Assembly (NCBI GenBank): GCA_025464025.1
Contig: JAODBP010000318.1
Span: 1 to 20,991 of the forward strand
Length of the DNA: 20,991 bases
Direction: 5' to 3'
From: Actinomycetes bacterium
GTDB lineage: Bacteria > Actinomycetota > Acidimicrobiia > Acidimicrobiales > CADCSY01
The notes under the pieces were generated by a model that was given only the letters and a program-made list of their open reading frames with translations, made no database searches and was not told the origin of the DNA. Positions 1 to 7,515 of the stretch are shown here, piece after piece. A program made the position numbers and the translations under genes. Every line of letters starts with the position of its first letter. The stretch's first letter is position 1.

Positions 1-188
1 ACCAGGTCGGCGGCGGCGGCCGCTCGGAGAAGATCCGGACCTACAACTTCAAGGAGAACCGGGTCTCCGACCATCGCATCGGGCTCACCATCTACAAGCT
101 CGACAAGGTGCTGGCCGGCGAGCTCGACGAGGTGAGCGACGCGCTGGTGCACGACGAGCAGACCCGCCGGCTGACCGAGGACGGCTGA
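1..188 (+). CDS. prfA: Peptide chain release factor 1, C-terminal end (partial)
   Basis: This is the 3' end of a gene that begins left of the window; the first full codon is at position 3 and the stop TGA is at 186-188. The visible 61 residues contain the segment [20 protein letters not shown], typical of the end of the catalytic domain of bacterial RF1, followed by the usual short acidic C-terminal tail. RF1 reads UAA and UAG stop codons and triggers peptide release on the ribosome. The GGQ motif lies upstream of the window and cannot be checked. RF1 was preferred over RF2 because the next gene is prmC, which modifies the GGQ glutamine and usually follows prfA in actinobacteria. The gap to prmC is 42 nt, so the two are probably co-transcribed. 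Confidence 0.9.
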   Translation, partial: QVGGGGRSEKIRTYNFKENRVSDHRIGLTIYKLDKVLAGELDEVSDALVHDEQTRRLTEDG

Positions 189-230
189 CGTGCCCGCGTC
201 CGGCCGGCCCCACTCGCGCCGACGGGTTCG

Positions 231-1124
231 ATGACGGTGGGTGAGCCTCGGAGTGGACGATCGTGGCGGGAGCGGCACGACGACGCGGCGGCGCGCCTCG
301 CCGCCGCCGGGCTCGACCCGGCGCCCAACGAGGTCCGCTGGCTCATCGAAGAGGTCACGGGACTCGAGGGCGCCGAGCTGCTGGCCGCGTTCGACGAGCT
401 CCCCGCGGAGCGCGCCGCGATCCGGTTCGACGCCATGGTGGAGCGGCGGCGTGCGGGCGAGCCGGTGCAGTACGTCCTCGGCCACTGGCCGTTCCGGGTC
501 CTCGACCTGCTCGTGGACCAGCGGGTGCTGATCCCACGGCCCGAGACCGAGCAGGTGGTCTCGTTGGCCCTCACCGTCCTCGACCAGCGGGCCGACCCCT
601 CGGCCCGCCCGGTGGTCGCCGACCTGGGCTCGGGGACCGGGGCCATCGGCCTGTCGATCGCCGCCGAGCGGCCCGGGTCGGACGTGTGGTGCGCCGATGC
701 CTCGGCCGACGCGGTGGCCGTGACCCGTGCCAACCTGGCCGGGCTCGGCATGGCCGGCGGTCGCGTGCGGGTGGTCGAGGGATCGTGGTTCGAGCCGCTG
801 CCCGCCGAGCTGCGCGGCGCCCTCGACCTCGTCGTCAGCAACCCGCCCTACGTCGCCGCCGACGAGGTCCTGCCGCCGTCGGTGCGGGACTGGGAGCCGC
901 CCGCCGCGCTGGTCGCGGGTCCCACTGGCCTCGAGGCGATCGAGCACATCGTCGGCCACGCGGCCCGCTGGCTCGCGCCCGGCGGCGCGCTCGTGCTGGA
1001 GATCGGTGCCACGCAGGGTCTGGACGCGGCGGCGCTGGCCGCCGCCGCTGGCTACGTGGACGTGGCCGTGCACCCGGACCTGACCGGCCTGGAGCGCGCC
1101 CTCGTGGCCCGGACCCCGCGATGA
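231..1124 (+). CDS. prmC: Release factor glutamine methyltransferase PrmC (HemK)
   Basis: The 297-residue protein matches the PrmC/HemK family in length and layout. An N-terminal helical release-factor-binding domain (about residues 10-90) leads through the linker QYVLGHWPF and IPRPETE into a class I methyltransferase fold. The SAM-binding loop reads DLGSGTGAIGLSIA and the substrate motif is NPPYV, which is diagnostic of N5-glutamine methyltransferases. It methylates the Gln of the GGQ motif in RF1/RF2, which speeds termination. It lies directly behind prfA, its substrate gene. ATG 231 is the first plausible start, though no clear Shine-Dalgarno sequence precedes it, so translation may be coupled to prfA. 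The stop codon overlaps the next gene's start in an ATGA at 1121-1124. Confidence 0.95.
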   Translation: MTVGEPRSGRSWRERHDDAAARLAAAGLDPAPNEVRWLIEEVTGLEGAELLAAFDELPAERAAIRFDAMVERRRAGEPVQYVLGHWPFRVLDLLVDQRVLIPRPETEQVVSLALTVLDQRADPSARPVVADLGSGTGAIGLSIAAERPGSDVWCADASADAVAVTRANLAGLGMAGGRVRVVEGSWFEPLPAELRGALDLVVSNPPYVAADEVLPPSVRDWEPPAALVAGPTGLEAIEHIVGHAARWLAPGGALVLEIGATQGLDAAALAAAAGYVDVAVHPDLTGLERALVARTPR

Positions 1125-1744
1125 CGGTTGCCCCGCTGCTCGACGCCGGCCACCCCGACGCGCTGGCGCGCGCCGCCGCGGTGCTGCGGGACGGCGGCGC
1201 CGTCGTGCTGCCCACCGACACGGTGTACGGCGTCGCCGCGCTGCCGTCGGTGCCGGGGGCGACCGAGCAGCTGTTCGCGCTGAAGCAGCGCTCGGACCGC
1301 CAGCCGCTGGCCGTGCTCGTCGCCGACGCGGCGCAGGCGGCATCGCTGGTCGCACCGCCGGCCCCCGACGTGGCCCGGTGGATGGCCGAGCTCTGGCCCG
1401 GTCCGCTCACCATCGTGCTGGCCCGCTCGGGCGCCGCGCTCGACCTCGAGCTCGGTGGCGACCGCGCCACCATCGGGATGCGGTGCCCGGCGCTCGACGT
1501 CCTGCGGGCGCTGGCCGACCTGGTCGGACCCATCGCCACGACCAGCGCGAACCGTCACGGCCACCCGACGCCCACCACCGCGGCCGAGGCCGCGGACGCG
1601 CTGGCCGGTGACGTGGCGCTGGTGCTCGACGGCGGACCCTGCGACGGCATGCCCTCGACGGTGGTGGATGCCGCGACGCGGGTGTGGCGGGTGCTGCGCG
1701 AGGGGCCGGTCGAGGCCGATCGGCTGGGCCCGCCACCCGCCTGA
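1121..1744 (+). CDS. tsaC: L-threonylcarbamoyladenylate synthase (TsaC/Sua5/YwlC family)
   Basis: The 207-residue product is a single-domain YrdC-fold protein, the short TsaC form without the extra Sua5 C-terminal domain. Visible family motifs are LPTDTVYGVAA near the N-terminus, LKQRSDRQPLAVLV (the K-x-R nucleotide-binding element), WPGPLTIVL, and TSANRHGHP, which carries the S-x-N motif. The enzyme makes threonylcarbamoyl-AMP from threonine, bicarbonate and ATP, the first step of t6A37 modification of ANN-decoding tRNAs. The start ATG lies inside the last codons of prmC (ATGA overlap), indicating translational coupling. A gene of this family follows prmC in many actinobacteria, which supports the assignment. 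No anomalies are seen. Confidence 0.93.
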   Translation: MTVAPLLDAGHPDALARAAAVLRDGGAVVLPTDTVYGVAALPSVPGATEQLFALKQRSDRQPLAVLVADAAQAASLVAPPAPDVARWMAELWPGPLTIVLARSGAALDLELGGDRATIGMRCPALDVLRALADLVGPIATTSANRHGHPTPTTAAEAADALAGDVALVLDGGPCDGMPSTVVDAATRVWRVLREGPVEADRLGPPPA

Positions 1745-1862
1745 CCAGCGGTCGCCGGGACCCGCGCCGACCCGCGCCGCTTTGGCGACGTCCCCCCTGC
1801 GCCAGGCATGCTGCGGGGCGCGACACCCCCGGTCGCTGTCCCGCCCAGGAGTCCCACCCCCC
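1745..1862 (+). other. Short intergenic region with tandem 10-bp repeat
   Basis: This gap of 118 bases separates tsaC from a small membrane-peptide gene. It contains an exact tandem duplication of gacccgcgcc (1759-1778). It also has a weak inverted pair, gtcgcc (1751-1756) and ggcgac (1784-1789). Near its right end, aggag at 1847-1851 is a plausible Shine-Dalgarno sequence for the next gene. No convincing promoter was found. Confidence 0.4.
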
Positions 1863-2042
1863 ATGACCACCCGCCTCGGCGGCCTTCTCATCCTCACTGG
1901 CATCGCCGTGCTGGCCGTGCGGGCCCTCGGGGTCGTCAACGGCGAGCAGTGGGACATCGGTGCCGTGCTCGCCATCGTGCTGGGCGCCCTCGGGGTCGCC
2001 ATCGACGGCGAGGCGGCCGACCGCGGCGACAGCCCCGGCTGA
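1863..2042 (+). CDS. Small two-helix membrane protein, unknown function
   Basis: The predicted peptide has 59 residues and begins at ATG 1863, with aggag 11 nt upstream. It consists of two hydrophobic stretches, LGGLLILTGIAVLAVRAL (about residues 5-22) and WDIGAVLAIVLGALGVAI (about 30-47). A short polar turn (NGEQ) joins them, and the acidic tail reads DGEAADRGDSPG. This pattern fits a helical hairpin in the membrane. I do not recognise a family. Support comes from the Shine-Dalgarno sequence, clear hydrophobic periodicity, and a stop just before the hairpin at the convergent junction. It could be co-transcribed with prmC-tsaC. The short length leaves some risk that it is not a real gene. Confidence 0.6.
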   Translation: MTTRLGGLLILTGIAVLAVRALGVVNGEQWDIGAVLAIVLGALGVAIDGEAADRGDSPG

Positions 2043-2045
2043 GGC

Positions 2046-2060
2046 CCGCCGCTCCGGCGG
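2046..2060. terminator. Hairpin between convergent stops, likely bidirectional terminator
   Basis: The sequence ccgccg-ctc-cggcgg forms a perfect 6-bp GC stem with a 3-nt loop. It exactly fills the gap between the stop of the small membrane peptide (2042) and the stop of the convergent thiolase-like gene (2061). No T-tract follows on either strand, so intrinsic termination is inferred from position and structure only. Confidence 0.5.
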
Positions 2061-3560
2061 TCAGGTGAACGTGAAGGCGCCGTCGTCGCCGACGTGGCCG
2101 GCACGGGCGGCCGTCTCCTCGGTGAGGATGGCGTCCCGCACGGCCGGCTCCGGGCTCGTGCCCCAGGTCCGGCGCCCGTCGGGGGTGAGCAGCGCCAGGA
2201 CCGCCGTCTCGGGCTGGCCGTCGCGATCGTGCATGACCGTGGCGCTCTCGACCACGACCGGACCGCCGTAGCCCTCGGCCGCCTGGCGCGACGGCAGGGC
2301 GTCGACCTCGGCCTGCGCGTCGTGGTGGCGGAACGGCGTGGCCGGCGGCCGCGCCGAGTACACGCCGAAGGCGTGCTTGGTGATGAACCCGCCGTTGGCC
2401 GTGCACAGGCCGATCTCGCCGTGGTCCTCGCGCAGGCGGTCGACCATGGTGGCGATCGAGTGCATGACGTAGTCGTTCCAGGGGCCGCCGGCGAAGCTCA
2501 GCCCGCCGGTGACGGTGAGGGGCCGGTCGAGCCCCAGGCCCAGCTCGCGGGCCGCGATCTGCACGGCGCTCGGGAAGCAGGAGTAGAGGTCGACGTGGGC
2601 CAGGTCGTCGACGTCGACGCCGGCGAGGTCGAGGCAGGCCTGCCCGGCGATCCGGATGGCGGGGGAGGAGGAGAGGTCGGCGCGGTGCGACACGAACCAG
2701 TGGTCGTGCGCGTCCGTCCCAGCCCACGGGAACACCCAGCGGTCCGTCGGCACGCCCAGCGCGGTTGCCCGCTCCGCCGAGCACACGATGACCGCGGCGG
2801 ACTGCTCGACCGCGCTGTTCGAGTTCATGAGCTTCGTGTAGGGGAACCCGATCATGCGGTTGTCGGGGGTGGGGTCGCGGATCTCGGCGGGCGAGTAGCT
2901 GCGCTGGATCCAGGCGTTCGGGTTGGTGGCGGCCACGTCGCTGAAGCCGGACCAGAGCGTGGCGATCCGGTCGCGGTGCTCCGCGATGCTCAGCCCGTCC
3001 GCGGCCCGCAGGGCGTTCTCGAACAGGGGATAGATCTGGACCGGCATCAGGACGCCCCGCGCCATCTCGCCCTGATGGGCCAGCGACTCGTCGCTGCCGA
3101 GCAGCTCGGTCGGGGCGACGTCGTCACCCTCGACGGTCCACGCCGGCCGGCCACCCTCGCGGCGCACCGCCGTGCGGGTGCGCCACGCCTCGCCGCCGGT
3201 CAGCAGCACCACGTCGGCGCGGCCGGCGGCGATGTCGAGCGCGGCCCGGTTCACGAGCGACTGCGGGTAGTTGCCGCCGGCGGGCGTGTAGAGGGTGCGG
3301 GCCGGGCGGGCCCCGATGCGGGCGGCCACCAGGGCAGCGGGATCCTTGTACCGCCACGAGATCACGTTGACCGCGGCGATCGTGTCGGCCGCGGCGAGCA
3401 GGCCGGCCCCGCCGGCGTCGGCCTCGGCCTGGCGCAGGGCCTCGGCCATGAGCTCGACCGGCTCGAGGGGCGGGGCTCCCTTGTCGACCCGCTGGTTGCG
3501 CTGGCCGACGCCCACGATGACGGGGGTCCGCGGATCGACGCCGGACGAGGGGTGGGCCAT
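2061..3560 (-). CDS. Thiolase-like protein (SCP2-thiolase/TLP1 type), probably not a classical thiolase
   Basis: The 499-residue protein has a thiolase fold. It opens with TPVIVGVGQRNQR and ends its core with the LCTANGGFITKHAFGVYS segment, in which His396 matches the catalytic His of the thiolase C-terminal domain. The region around residues 95-106 (GGNYPQSLVNRA), where classical thiolases carry the nucleophilic Cys, has none. The last 80 or so residues resemble the extra C-terminal domain of mycobacterial thiolase-like type 1 proteins, which are usually annotated as acetyl-CoA acetyltransferase. Acyl-CoA binding is likely, but the reaction is unknown. ATG 3560 is supported by a gaggag Shine-Dalgarno at 3569-3574 (minus strand). 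The gene is monocistronic, in opposite orientation to its neighbours, and has a palindromic operator-like site just upstream. Confidence 0.85.
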   Translation of the reverse strand: MAHPSSGVDPRTPVIVGVGQRNQRVDKGAPPLEPVELMAEALRQAEADAGGAGLLAAADTIAAVNVISWRYKDPAALVAARIGARPARTLYTPAGGNYPQSLVNRAALDIAAGRADVVLLTGGEAWRTRTAVRREGGRPAWTVEGDDVAPTELLGSDESLAHQGEMARGVLMPVQIYPLFENALRAADGLSIAEHRDRIATLWSGFSDVAATNPNAWIQRSYSPAEIRDPTPDNRMIGFPYTKLMNSNSAVEQSAAVIVCSAERATALGVPTDRWVFPWAGTDAHDHWFVSHRADLSSSPAIRIAGQACLDLAGVDVDDLAHVDLYSCFPSAVQIAARELGLGLDRPLTVTGGLSFAGGPWNDYVMHSIATMVDRLREDHGEIGLCTANGGFITKHAFGVYSARPPATPFRHHDAQAEVDALPSRQAAEGYGGPVVVESATVMHDRDGQPETAVLALLTPDGRRTWGTSPEPAVRDAILTEETAARAGHVGDDGAFTFT

Positions 3561-3565
3561 CAGGG

Positions 3566-4243
3566 GTGCTCCTCGGCTTTCTTGACCAAGCGGTCAAGAA
3601 TAGGAGCCTCGGCCGCCCTCACTACAATCCGCTCATCGACATCCTCTTCGTCTGCACGGGCAACATCTGCCGCTCCCCGATGGCCGAGGCCATCTTCAAC
3701 TGGCGCTGCGCGGAGCGGGAGATCGACGCCCGGGCCACCTCGGTGGGCCTCACCTGGAACGGCCGGCCGGCCACCGACGAGGCCGTCGACGTGCTCGGTC
3801 GCCGGGGCATCGACCTCAGCGGCCACGCCAGCCGGGTCCTCGCCGCCGCGATGATCGCCGAGGCCGACCTGGTGATCGGCATGGAGCGGCGCCACGTGCG
3901 CGAGGCGGTCGTGCTCGAGCCGTCGTCGTTCGGCCGCACGTTCACCCTCAAGGAGCTGTCGCGGACGATCCGGTCGACGCCGGTGGTGCCGGGCGAGACG
4001 CTCGCCGACTGGCTGGGCCGCGCTGGCGCCGATCGCGAGGTCCGGCACCTGCTCGGCTCCGACCCGGCCGACGACGTCGAGGATCCGTACCAGCAGTCGC
4101 TGCGGCGGTACGCCGACTGCGCCGACGAGCTGGCGTACCTGGTGGAGGACGTCGTCAGCCTGGTGGCCCGGGTCGCGCCCACGGCGCCGACCGCGGTGGC
4201 CGGCGCGTACGACTGGGTGGCCGAGCCACCGGAAGGGCGCTGA
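3566..4243 (+). CDS. Low-molecular-weight protein tyrosine phosphatase family
   Basis: The product contains the P-loop signature ILFVCTGNICRSPMAEA (Cys30 nucleophile and Arg36, counted from GTG 3566). The late acidic motif is DPYQQS, supplying the general-acid Asp of this family. Such enzymes dephosphorylate phosphotyrosine on proteins, or act on small phosphorylated substrates such as phosphoarginine. The start is uncertain. GTG 3566 is the only standard in-frame start before the active site, but it adds about 25 residues, covers the 3579-3600 palindrome and overlaps the divergent gene's ribosome-binding site. The family usually begins only a few residues before the P-loop, near 3632-3641, where no ATG, GTG or TTG exists. 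The gene is followed after 2 nt by rpiB and then glyA, so the three form an operon. At about 225 residues it is longer than typical 150-residue members. Confidence 0.85.
   Translation: MLLGFLDQAVKNRSLGRPHYNPLIDILFVCTGNICRSPMAEAIFNWRCAEREIDARATSVGLTWNGRPATDEAVDVLGRRGIDLSGHASRVLAAAMIAEADLVIGMERRHVREAVVLEPSSFGRTFTLKELSRTIRSTPVVPGETLADWLGRAGADREVRHLLGSDPADDVEDPYQQSLRRYADCADELAYLVEDVVSLVARVAPTAPTAVAGAYDWVAEPPEGR
3579..3600. promoter_or_regulatory. Perfect 22-bp palindrome, TetR-type operator candidate
   Basis: The sequence reads ttcttgacc-aagc-ggtcaagaa, with perfect 9-bp arms around a 4-bp centre. It lies 18 bp upstream of the thiolase-like start (minus strand), in the gap towards the phosphatase gene. 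Operators of this size and TTGACC/GGTCAA style are typical of TetR-family repressors of lipid and acyl-CoA genes in actinobacteria. The TTGACC half could also serve as a -35 box. No regulator gene is present in the window, so the protein that binds here is unknown. Confidence 0.65.
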
Positions 4244-4245
4244 CC

Positions 4246-4785
4246 GTGCGCATCGCCATCGGCTCCGACCACGCCGGCGACGTCCTCAAGCAGCACGTCG
4301 TCAAGCTGCTCGGTGACCTCGGCCACGAGGTCACCGACCTCGGCACCGACGACGAGACCTCGGTCGACTACCCGGCGTTCTGCGCCGCGGTCGGCCGTGC
4401 CGTGGCGCGGGGCGACGCCGACCGGGGGATCGTCCTGGGCGGCAGCGGCCAGGGCGAGCAGCTGGCGGCCAACAAGGTCCGCGGCGTGCGCGCCGCGCTG
4501 TGCAACGACCTGTACACGGCCCGCATGGCCCGCGAGCACAACGACGCCAACGTGCTGTCGATCGGCGGCCGCGTCGTGGGCGAGGGCCTGGCCGACGAGA
4601 TCGTCAAGGTCTTCCTCGCCACCGCGTTCGAGGGCGGCCGCCACCAGCGGCGCGTCGACCAGCTCGTGGCCCTCGAGGAGCGCTTCGCCGACCCTGACGC
4701 CACTGACGCCTACCTCGACGCGCTCGTGCCCGGCATCACCGCCCGGGCCACCGCCGACCGACCCGCGCCCTCCGAAGGAGACTGA
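4246..4785 (+). CDS. rpiB: Ribose-5-phosphate isomerase B
   Basis: The 179-residue protein belongs to the RpiB/LacAB family and interconverts ribose 5-phosphate and ribulose 5-phosphate in the pentose phosphate pathway. Visible motifs are MRIAIGSDHAG at the N-terminus, GGSGQGEQLAANKVRGVRAA (residues 65-84), and AREHNDANVLSIGGR, with the His that helps open the sugar ring. As in mycobacterial RpiB, the position of the catalytic Cys of E. coli RpiB is not Cys, and a Glu (about residue 71) is in place to act as base. A Gln replaces the Asn in the more usual GSGNGE. It starts with GTG 2 nt after the phosphatase stop and ends 3 nt before glyA, in a tight operon. The last 30 residues form a polar tail. 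Confidence 0.93.
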   Translation: MRIAIGSDHAGDVLKQHVVKLLGDLGHEVTDLGTDDETSVDYPAFCAAVGRAVARGDADRGIVLGGSGQGEQLAANKVRGVRAALCNDLYTARMAREHNDANVLSIGGRVVGEGLADEIVKVFLATAFEGGRHQRRVDQLVALEERFADPDATDAYLDALVPGITARATADRPAPSEGD

Positions 4786-4788
4786 CCG

Positions 4789-6042
4789 ATGCCCTGGCCC
4801 ACGTCCCGCGACACCGAGGTGTTCTCGATCATCGAGCGCGAGGTCGAGCGCCAGAACTCGACCCTGCAGCTGATCGCCTCGGAGAACTTCGCATCGCCCG
4901 AGGTGCTCGAGGCCACCGGCACCGTCCTCACCAACAAGTACAGCGAGGGCTACCCGGGCAAGCGCTACTACGGCGGCAACGAGGTCATCGACGAGGTCGA
5001 GGACCTGGCCCGCGACCGGGTGAAGGCCCTGTTCGGCGCCGAGCACGCCAACGTCCAGCCCCACGCCGGCGCCCAGGCCAACATGGCGGTCTACCTCGGG
5101 CTGCTCGAGCCCGGCGACACCGTGCTCGGCCTGCGCCTCGACCAGGGCGGCCACCTCACCCACGGCTCGCCGGTGAACGCGTCGGGGATCCTGTACCGGT
5201 TCGTGTCCTACGGCGTCACTGCCTCGGACGAGCGCATCGACTTCGACCAGGTCCGCGACCTGGCCAAGGCCGAGCGGCCGAAGATGATCGTGGCCGGCGC
5301 CACCGCCTACCCGCGGATCATCGATCCGGCCCCGTTCCGCGAGATCGCCGACGAGGTGGGCGCCCTCTTCATGTTCGACGCCGCCCACGTGGCCGGCCTC
5401 ATCGCCGGCGGCGTGCACCCCAACCCGGTGCCCTACGCCGATGTCGTCACCTTCACCACCCACAAGACCCTGCGCGGCCCGCGCGGCGGCTGCATCCTGA
5501 GCCGGGCCGAGCACGCCGAGAAGATCGACAAGGCCGTGTTCCCGGGTTCGCAGGGCGGGCCGCTCGACCACGTCATCGCGGCCAAGGCCGTCGCCTTCCA
5601 CGAGGCGGCCCAGCCCAGCTTCACCACCTACGCCCAGGAGATCGTGGCCAACGCCTCGGCCCTCGCCGCCGCCCTCGCCAGCCGCGGCCACCGCCTGGTG
5701 TCGGGCGGCACCGACAACCACCTGATGCTCGTCGACCTCCGCAACTTCGACGCCGAGCTCTCGGGCAAGAAGGCCCGCCTCGCCCTCGACCGAGCCGGCA
5801 TCAGCCTCAACGAGAACACCGTGCCCGACGACCCCCGGCCCCCGTACATCACGAGCGGCCTGCGGATCGGCACGCCGGCGGTGACCACGGCCGGCATGGG
5901 TGCCCCGGAGATGGAACGCATCGCCGAGCTGATCGACCGGGTGCTCCGCAACCGCGAGGACCCGGCCGAGATCGCCGCCGTCCGCGACGAGATCGCCACC
6001 CTGACCAGCAAGTTCCAGCCCTACCCGGGGCTCAGCTACTAG
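4789..6042 (+). CDS. glyA: Serine hydroxymethyltransferase
   Basis: The 417-residue protein has full family length. It is the PLP enzyme that converts serine and tetrahydrofolate to glycine and 5,10-methylene-tetrahydrofolate, the main one-carbon entry point. Diagnostic segments are [46 protein letters not shown], and [12 protein letters not shown], with Lys226 as the Schiff-base lysine. The substrate-binding [15 protein letters not shown] segment and C-terminal [13 protein letters not shown] are also present. ATG 4789 is preceded by gaaggag at 4774-4780, inside the end of rpiB, so it is the third gene of the ptp-rpiB-glyA operon. Its stop codon forms one arm of a hairpin shared with the convergent sugar transferase gene. 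Confidence 0.97.
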   Translation: MPWPTSRDTEVFSIIEREVERQNSTLQLIASENFASPEVLEATGTVLTNKYSEGYPGKRYYGGNEVIDEVEDLARDRVKALFGAEHANVQPHAGAQANMAVYLGLLEPGDTVLGLRLDQGGHLTHGSPVNASGILYRFVSYGVTASDERIDFDQVRDLAKAERPKMIVAGATAYPRIIDPAPFREIADEVGALFMFDAAHVAGLIAGGVHPNPVPYADVVTFTTHKTLRGPRGGCILSRAEHAEKIDKAVFPGSQGGPLDHVIAAKAVAFHEAAQPSFTTYAQEIVANASALAAALASRGHRLVSGGTDNHLMLVDLRNFDAELSGKKARLALDRAGISLNENTVPDDPRPPYITSGLRIGTPAVTTAGMGAPEMERIAELIDRVLRNREDPAEIAAVRDEIATLTSKFQPYPGLSY

Positions 6043-6061
6043 CGACCGGACTGGCTAGTAG
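6036..6061. terminator. Hairpin spanning two convergent stop codons
   Basis: The arms ctactagc (6036-6043) and gctagtag (6054-6061) are perfect complements separated by a 10-nt loop. The left arm contains the glyA stop TAG and the right arm contains the stop TAG of the convergent sugar transferase gene; both genes end in TAC-TAG. It probably helps end transcription in both directions. There is no T-tract, and the symmetry may arise in part from the two genes ending in the same codons. Confidence 0.5.
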
Positions 6062-7515
6062 GCGCCCCTGCCGAACAGCACGGTCGGGATCGTCTTGGCC
6101 AGGATCGTGAGGTCGTCCATGAGCGACCAGTTGTCGACGTAGTACAGGTCGAGCCGGCTGTACGCCTCGAACGACGAGTCGCTGCGCCCGCTCACCTGCC
6201 ACATGCCGGTGATGCCGGGCTTCACGCGGAGGCGGGCGTGGAGCTGGGGGTCCCACCCCAGCAGCTCCGTCGGCAGGGCGGGCCGGGGCCCGACCAGGCT
6301 CATCTCCCCCCGGAGGACGTTCACGAGCTGGGGCAGCTCGTCGAGCGAGGTCTTGCGCAGGAGCCGGCCGACCCGCGTGACCCGGGGGTCGTCCTTGATC
6401 TTGAACATCGGTCCGTCGGCCTCGTTGTGGGCCTGGAGCTCGGCCCTGCGGGCCTCGGCGTCGACGACCATGGTTCGGAACTTGCGGACGTCGAAGGGCC
6501 GGCCGTCCTTGCCGACACGGATCTGGCGGAAGATCACCGGCCCCTTGCTGTCGAGCTTGATCGCGACGGCGATCACGGCGGCGATCGGCAGCACGAGCAA
6601 CAGGCCGAAGGTGGTGAGGGCGAGGTCGAACGCCCGCTTGGCGGCCGAGCGCCAGCCGACCGGGCGGCGAGGCTCGAGGTAGACGACCGGGAACGGGCCG
6701 AGGGGCCGCACGGTCAGGCGCTCGGGCGCCACGTCGCGCAGGGTGGACGACAGCTCGACGTGGATGCCGGAGTGCATCAGGTCGCGCACGAGGCGGTTGC
6801 TGACCGCCACGCTGAGGGCGGAGGCGGCGACGATCACGCCGCCGGCGCCGGTGCGGTGCACCACGTCGAGCGTCTCGTCCTCGGTGCCGAGCAGGTCGCC
6901 GTGCTCGTCACCGTCGTCGGACACGAAGCCCACCACGCGGTAGCCCAGCGTCGGGTCCTCGGAGAGCATGGTGGCCAGTTCGCGGGCCTCGTCGTTGGAG
7001 CCGACGATGACGACGTCGCGCAGCAGGCGGCCGTGGCGCCGGAGGTTGCCGAACATCCGACGGGCGATCTCCCGTTCGAGGCCGACGACGGCCACGGTGA
7101 GGGCGCCGGCCAGCACCAGCCAGGCCCGCGAGACCTGGAGCTGGAAGGCGTAGCCGATGGCGGCGAGGGCCAGCACGGCAGCGCCGGAGCCATGGATGAT
7201 GCGACGCCACTCGTCGACCCGGCGCACGATGAACCGGGCGGCGTAGAGGTGCTGCCGGGCGAAGAGGGCGAGCCAGACGGGGAGGGCCACGGCGCCGAGG
7301 ATCAGGTGCTCGGGTGCGGCACCGGCGATGTCGGGGCCGTTGCCCCGGGCCCGGATGGCGTAGGCCGCCAGCAGGCAGGCCACCACGCAGAGGCCGTCGG
7401 CCACCACGACGAGTCGGCGGGCCACGGCCCCGAGGCGGCGGCGCTCCCGGTCCTGCGCCGGGCTGGGGCGCGCCACGACCGCCTCTTCGACGGCGCCGTT
7501 CGTGGACACGCTCAT
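6055..7515 (-). CDS. Polyprenyl glycosylphosphotransferase (priming sugar transferase)
   Basis: The 486-residue membrane protein has the layout of WbaP/WcaJ-type enzymes. Four predicted membrane helices (within about residues 30-145) are followed by a Rossmann-like cytosolic domain starting DVVIVGSNDEARELA. The catalytic domain begins at about residue 293 (KRAFDLALTTFG). It contains FRQIRVGKDGRPFDVRKFRTM, KTSLDELPQL, MSLVGPRP, and VKPGITGMWQVSGRS. The enzyme moves a sugar-1-phosphate from a UDP-sugar to undecaprenyl phosphate, starting the polysaccharide repeat unit. The start ATG 7515 has GGAGGGAA (7527-7534, minus strand) 11 nt upstream. It is transcribed divergently from the glycosyltransferase operon, sharing a 284-bp control region. 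The sugar it transfers cannot be read from sequence. Confidence 0.93.
   Translation of the reverse strand: MSVSTNGAVEEAVVARPSPAQDRERRRLGAVARRLVVVADGLCVVACLLAAYAIRARGNGPDIAGAAPEHLILGAVALPVWLALFARQHLYAARFIVRRVDEWRRIIHGSGAAVLALAAIGYAFQLQVSRAWLVLAGALTVAVVGLEREIARRMFGNLRRHGRLLRDVVIVGSNDEARELATMLSEDPTLGYRVVGFVSDDGDEHGDLLGTEDETLDVVHRTGAGGVIVAASALSVAVSNRLVRDLMHSGIHVELSSTLRDVAPERLTVRPLGPFPVVYLEPRRPVGWRSAAKRAFDLALTTFGLLLVLPIAAVIAVAIKLDSKGPVIFRQIRVGKDGRPFDVRKFRTMVVDAEARRAELQAHNEADGPMFKIKDDPRVTRVGRLLRKTSLDELPQLVNVLRGEMSLVGPRPALPTELLGWDPQLHARLRVKPGITGMWQVSGRSDSSFEAYSRLDLYYVDNWSLMDDLTILAKTIPTVLFGRGAY

Noticed and set aside
263..1120. N-terminal part of a 493-codon frame ahead of tsaC
   Set aside because: This upstream part overlaps prmC in another frame and is low-complexity; the true TsaC start is ATG 1121 within the ATGA overlap, where homology begins.
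2094..3854. Long open frame of 586 codons on the plus strand opposite the thiolase-like gene
   Set aside because: It is the antisense of a well-supported gene, with low-complexity Gly/Val/Arg-rich product and no family motifs; such frames are expected in this very GC-rich DNA.
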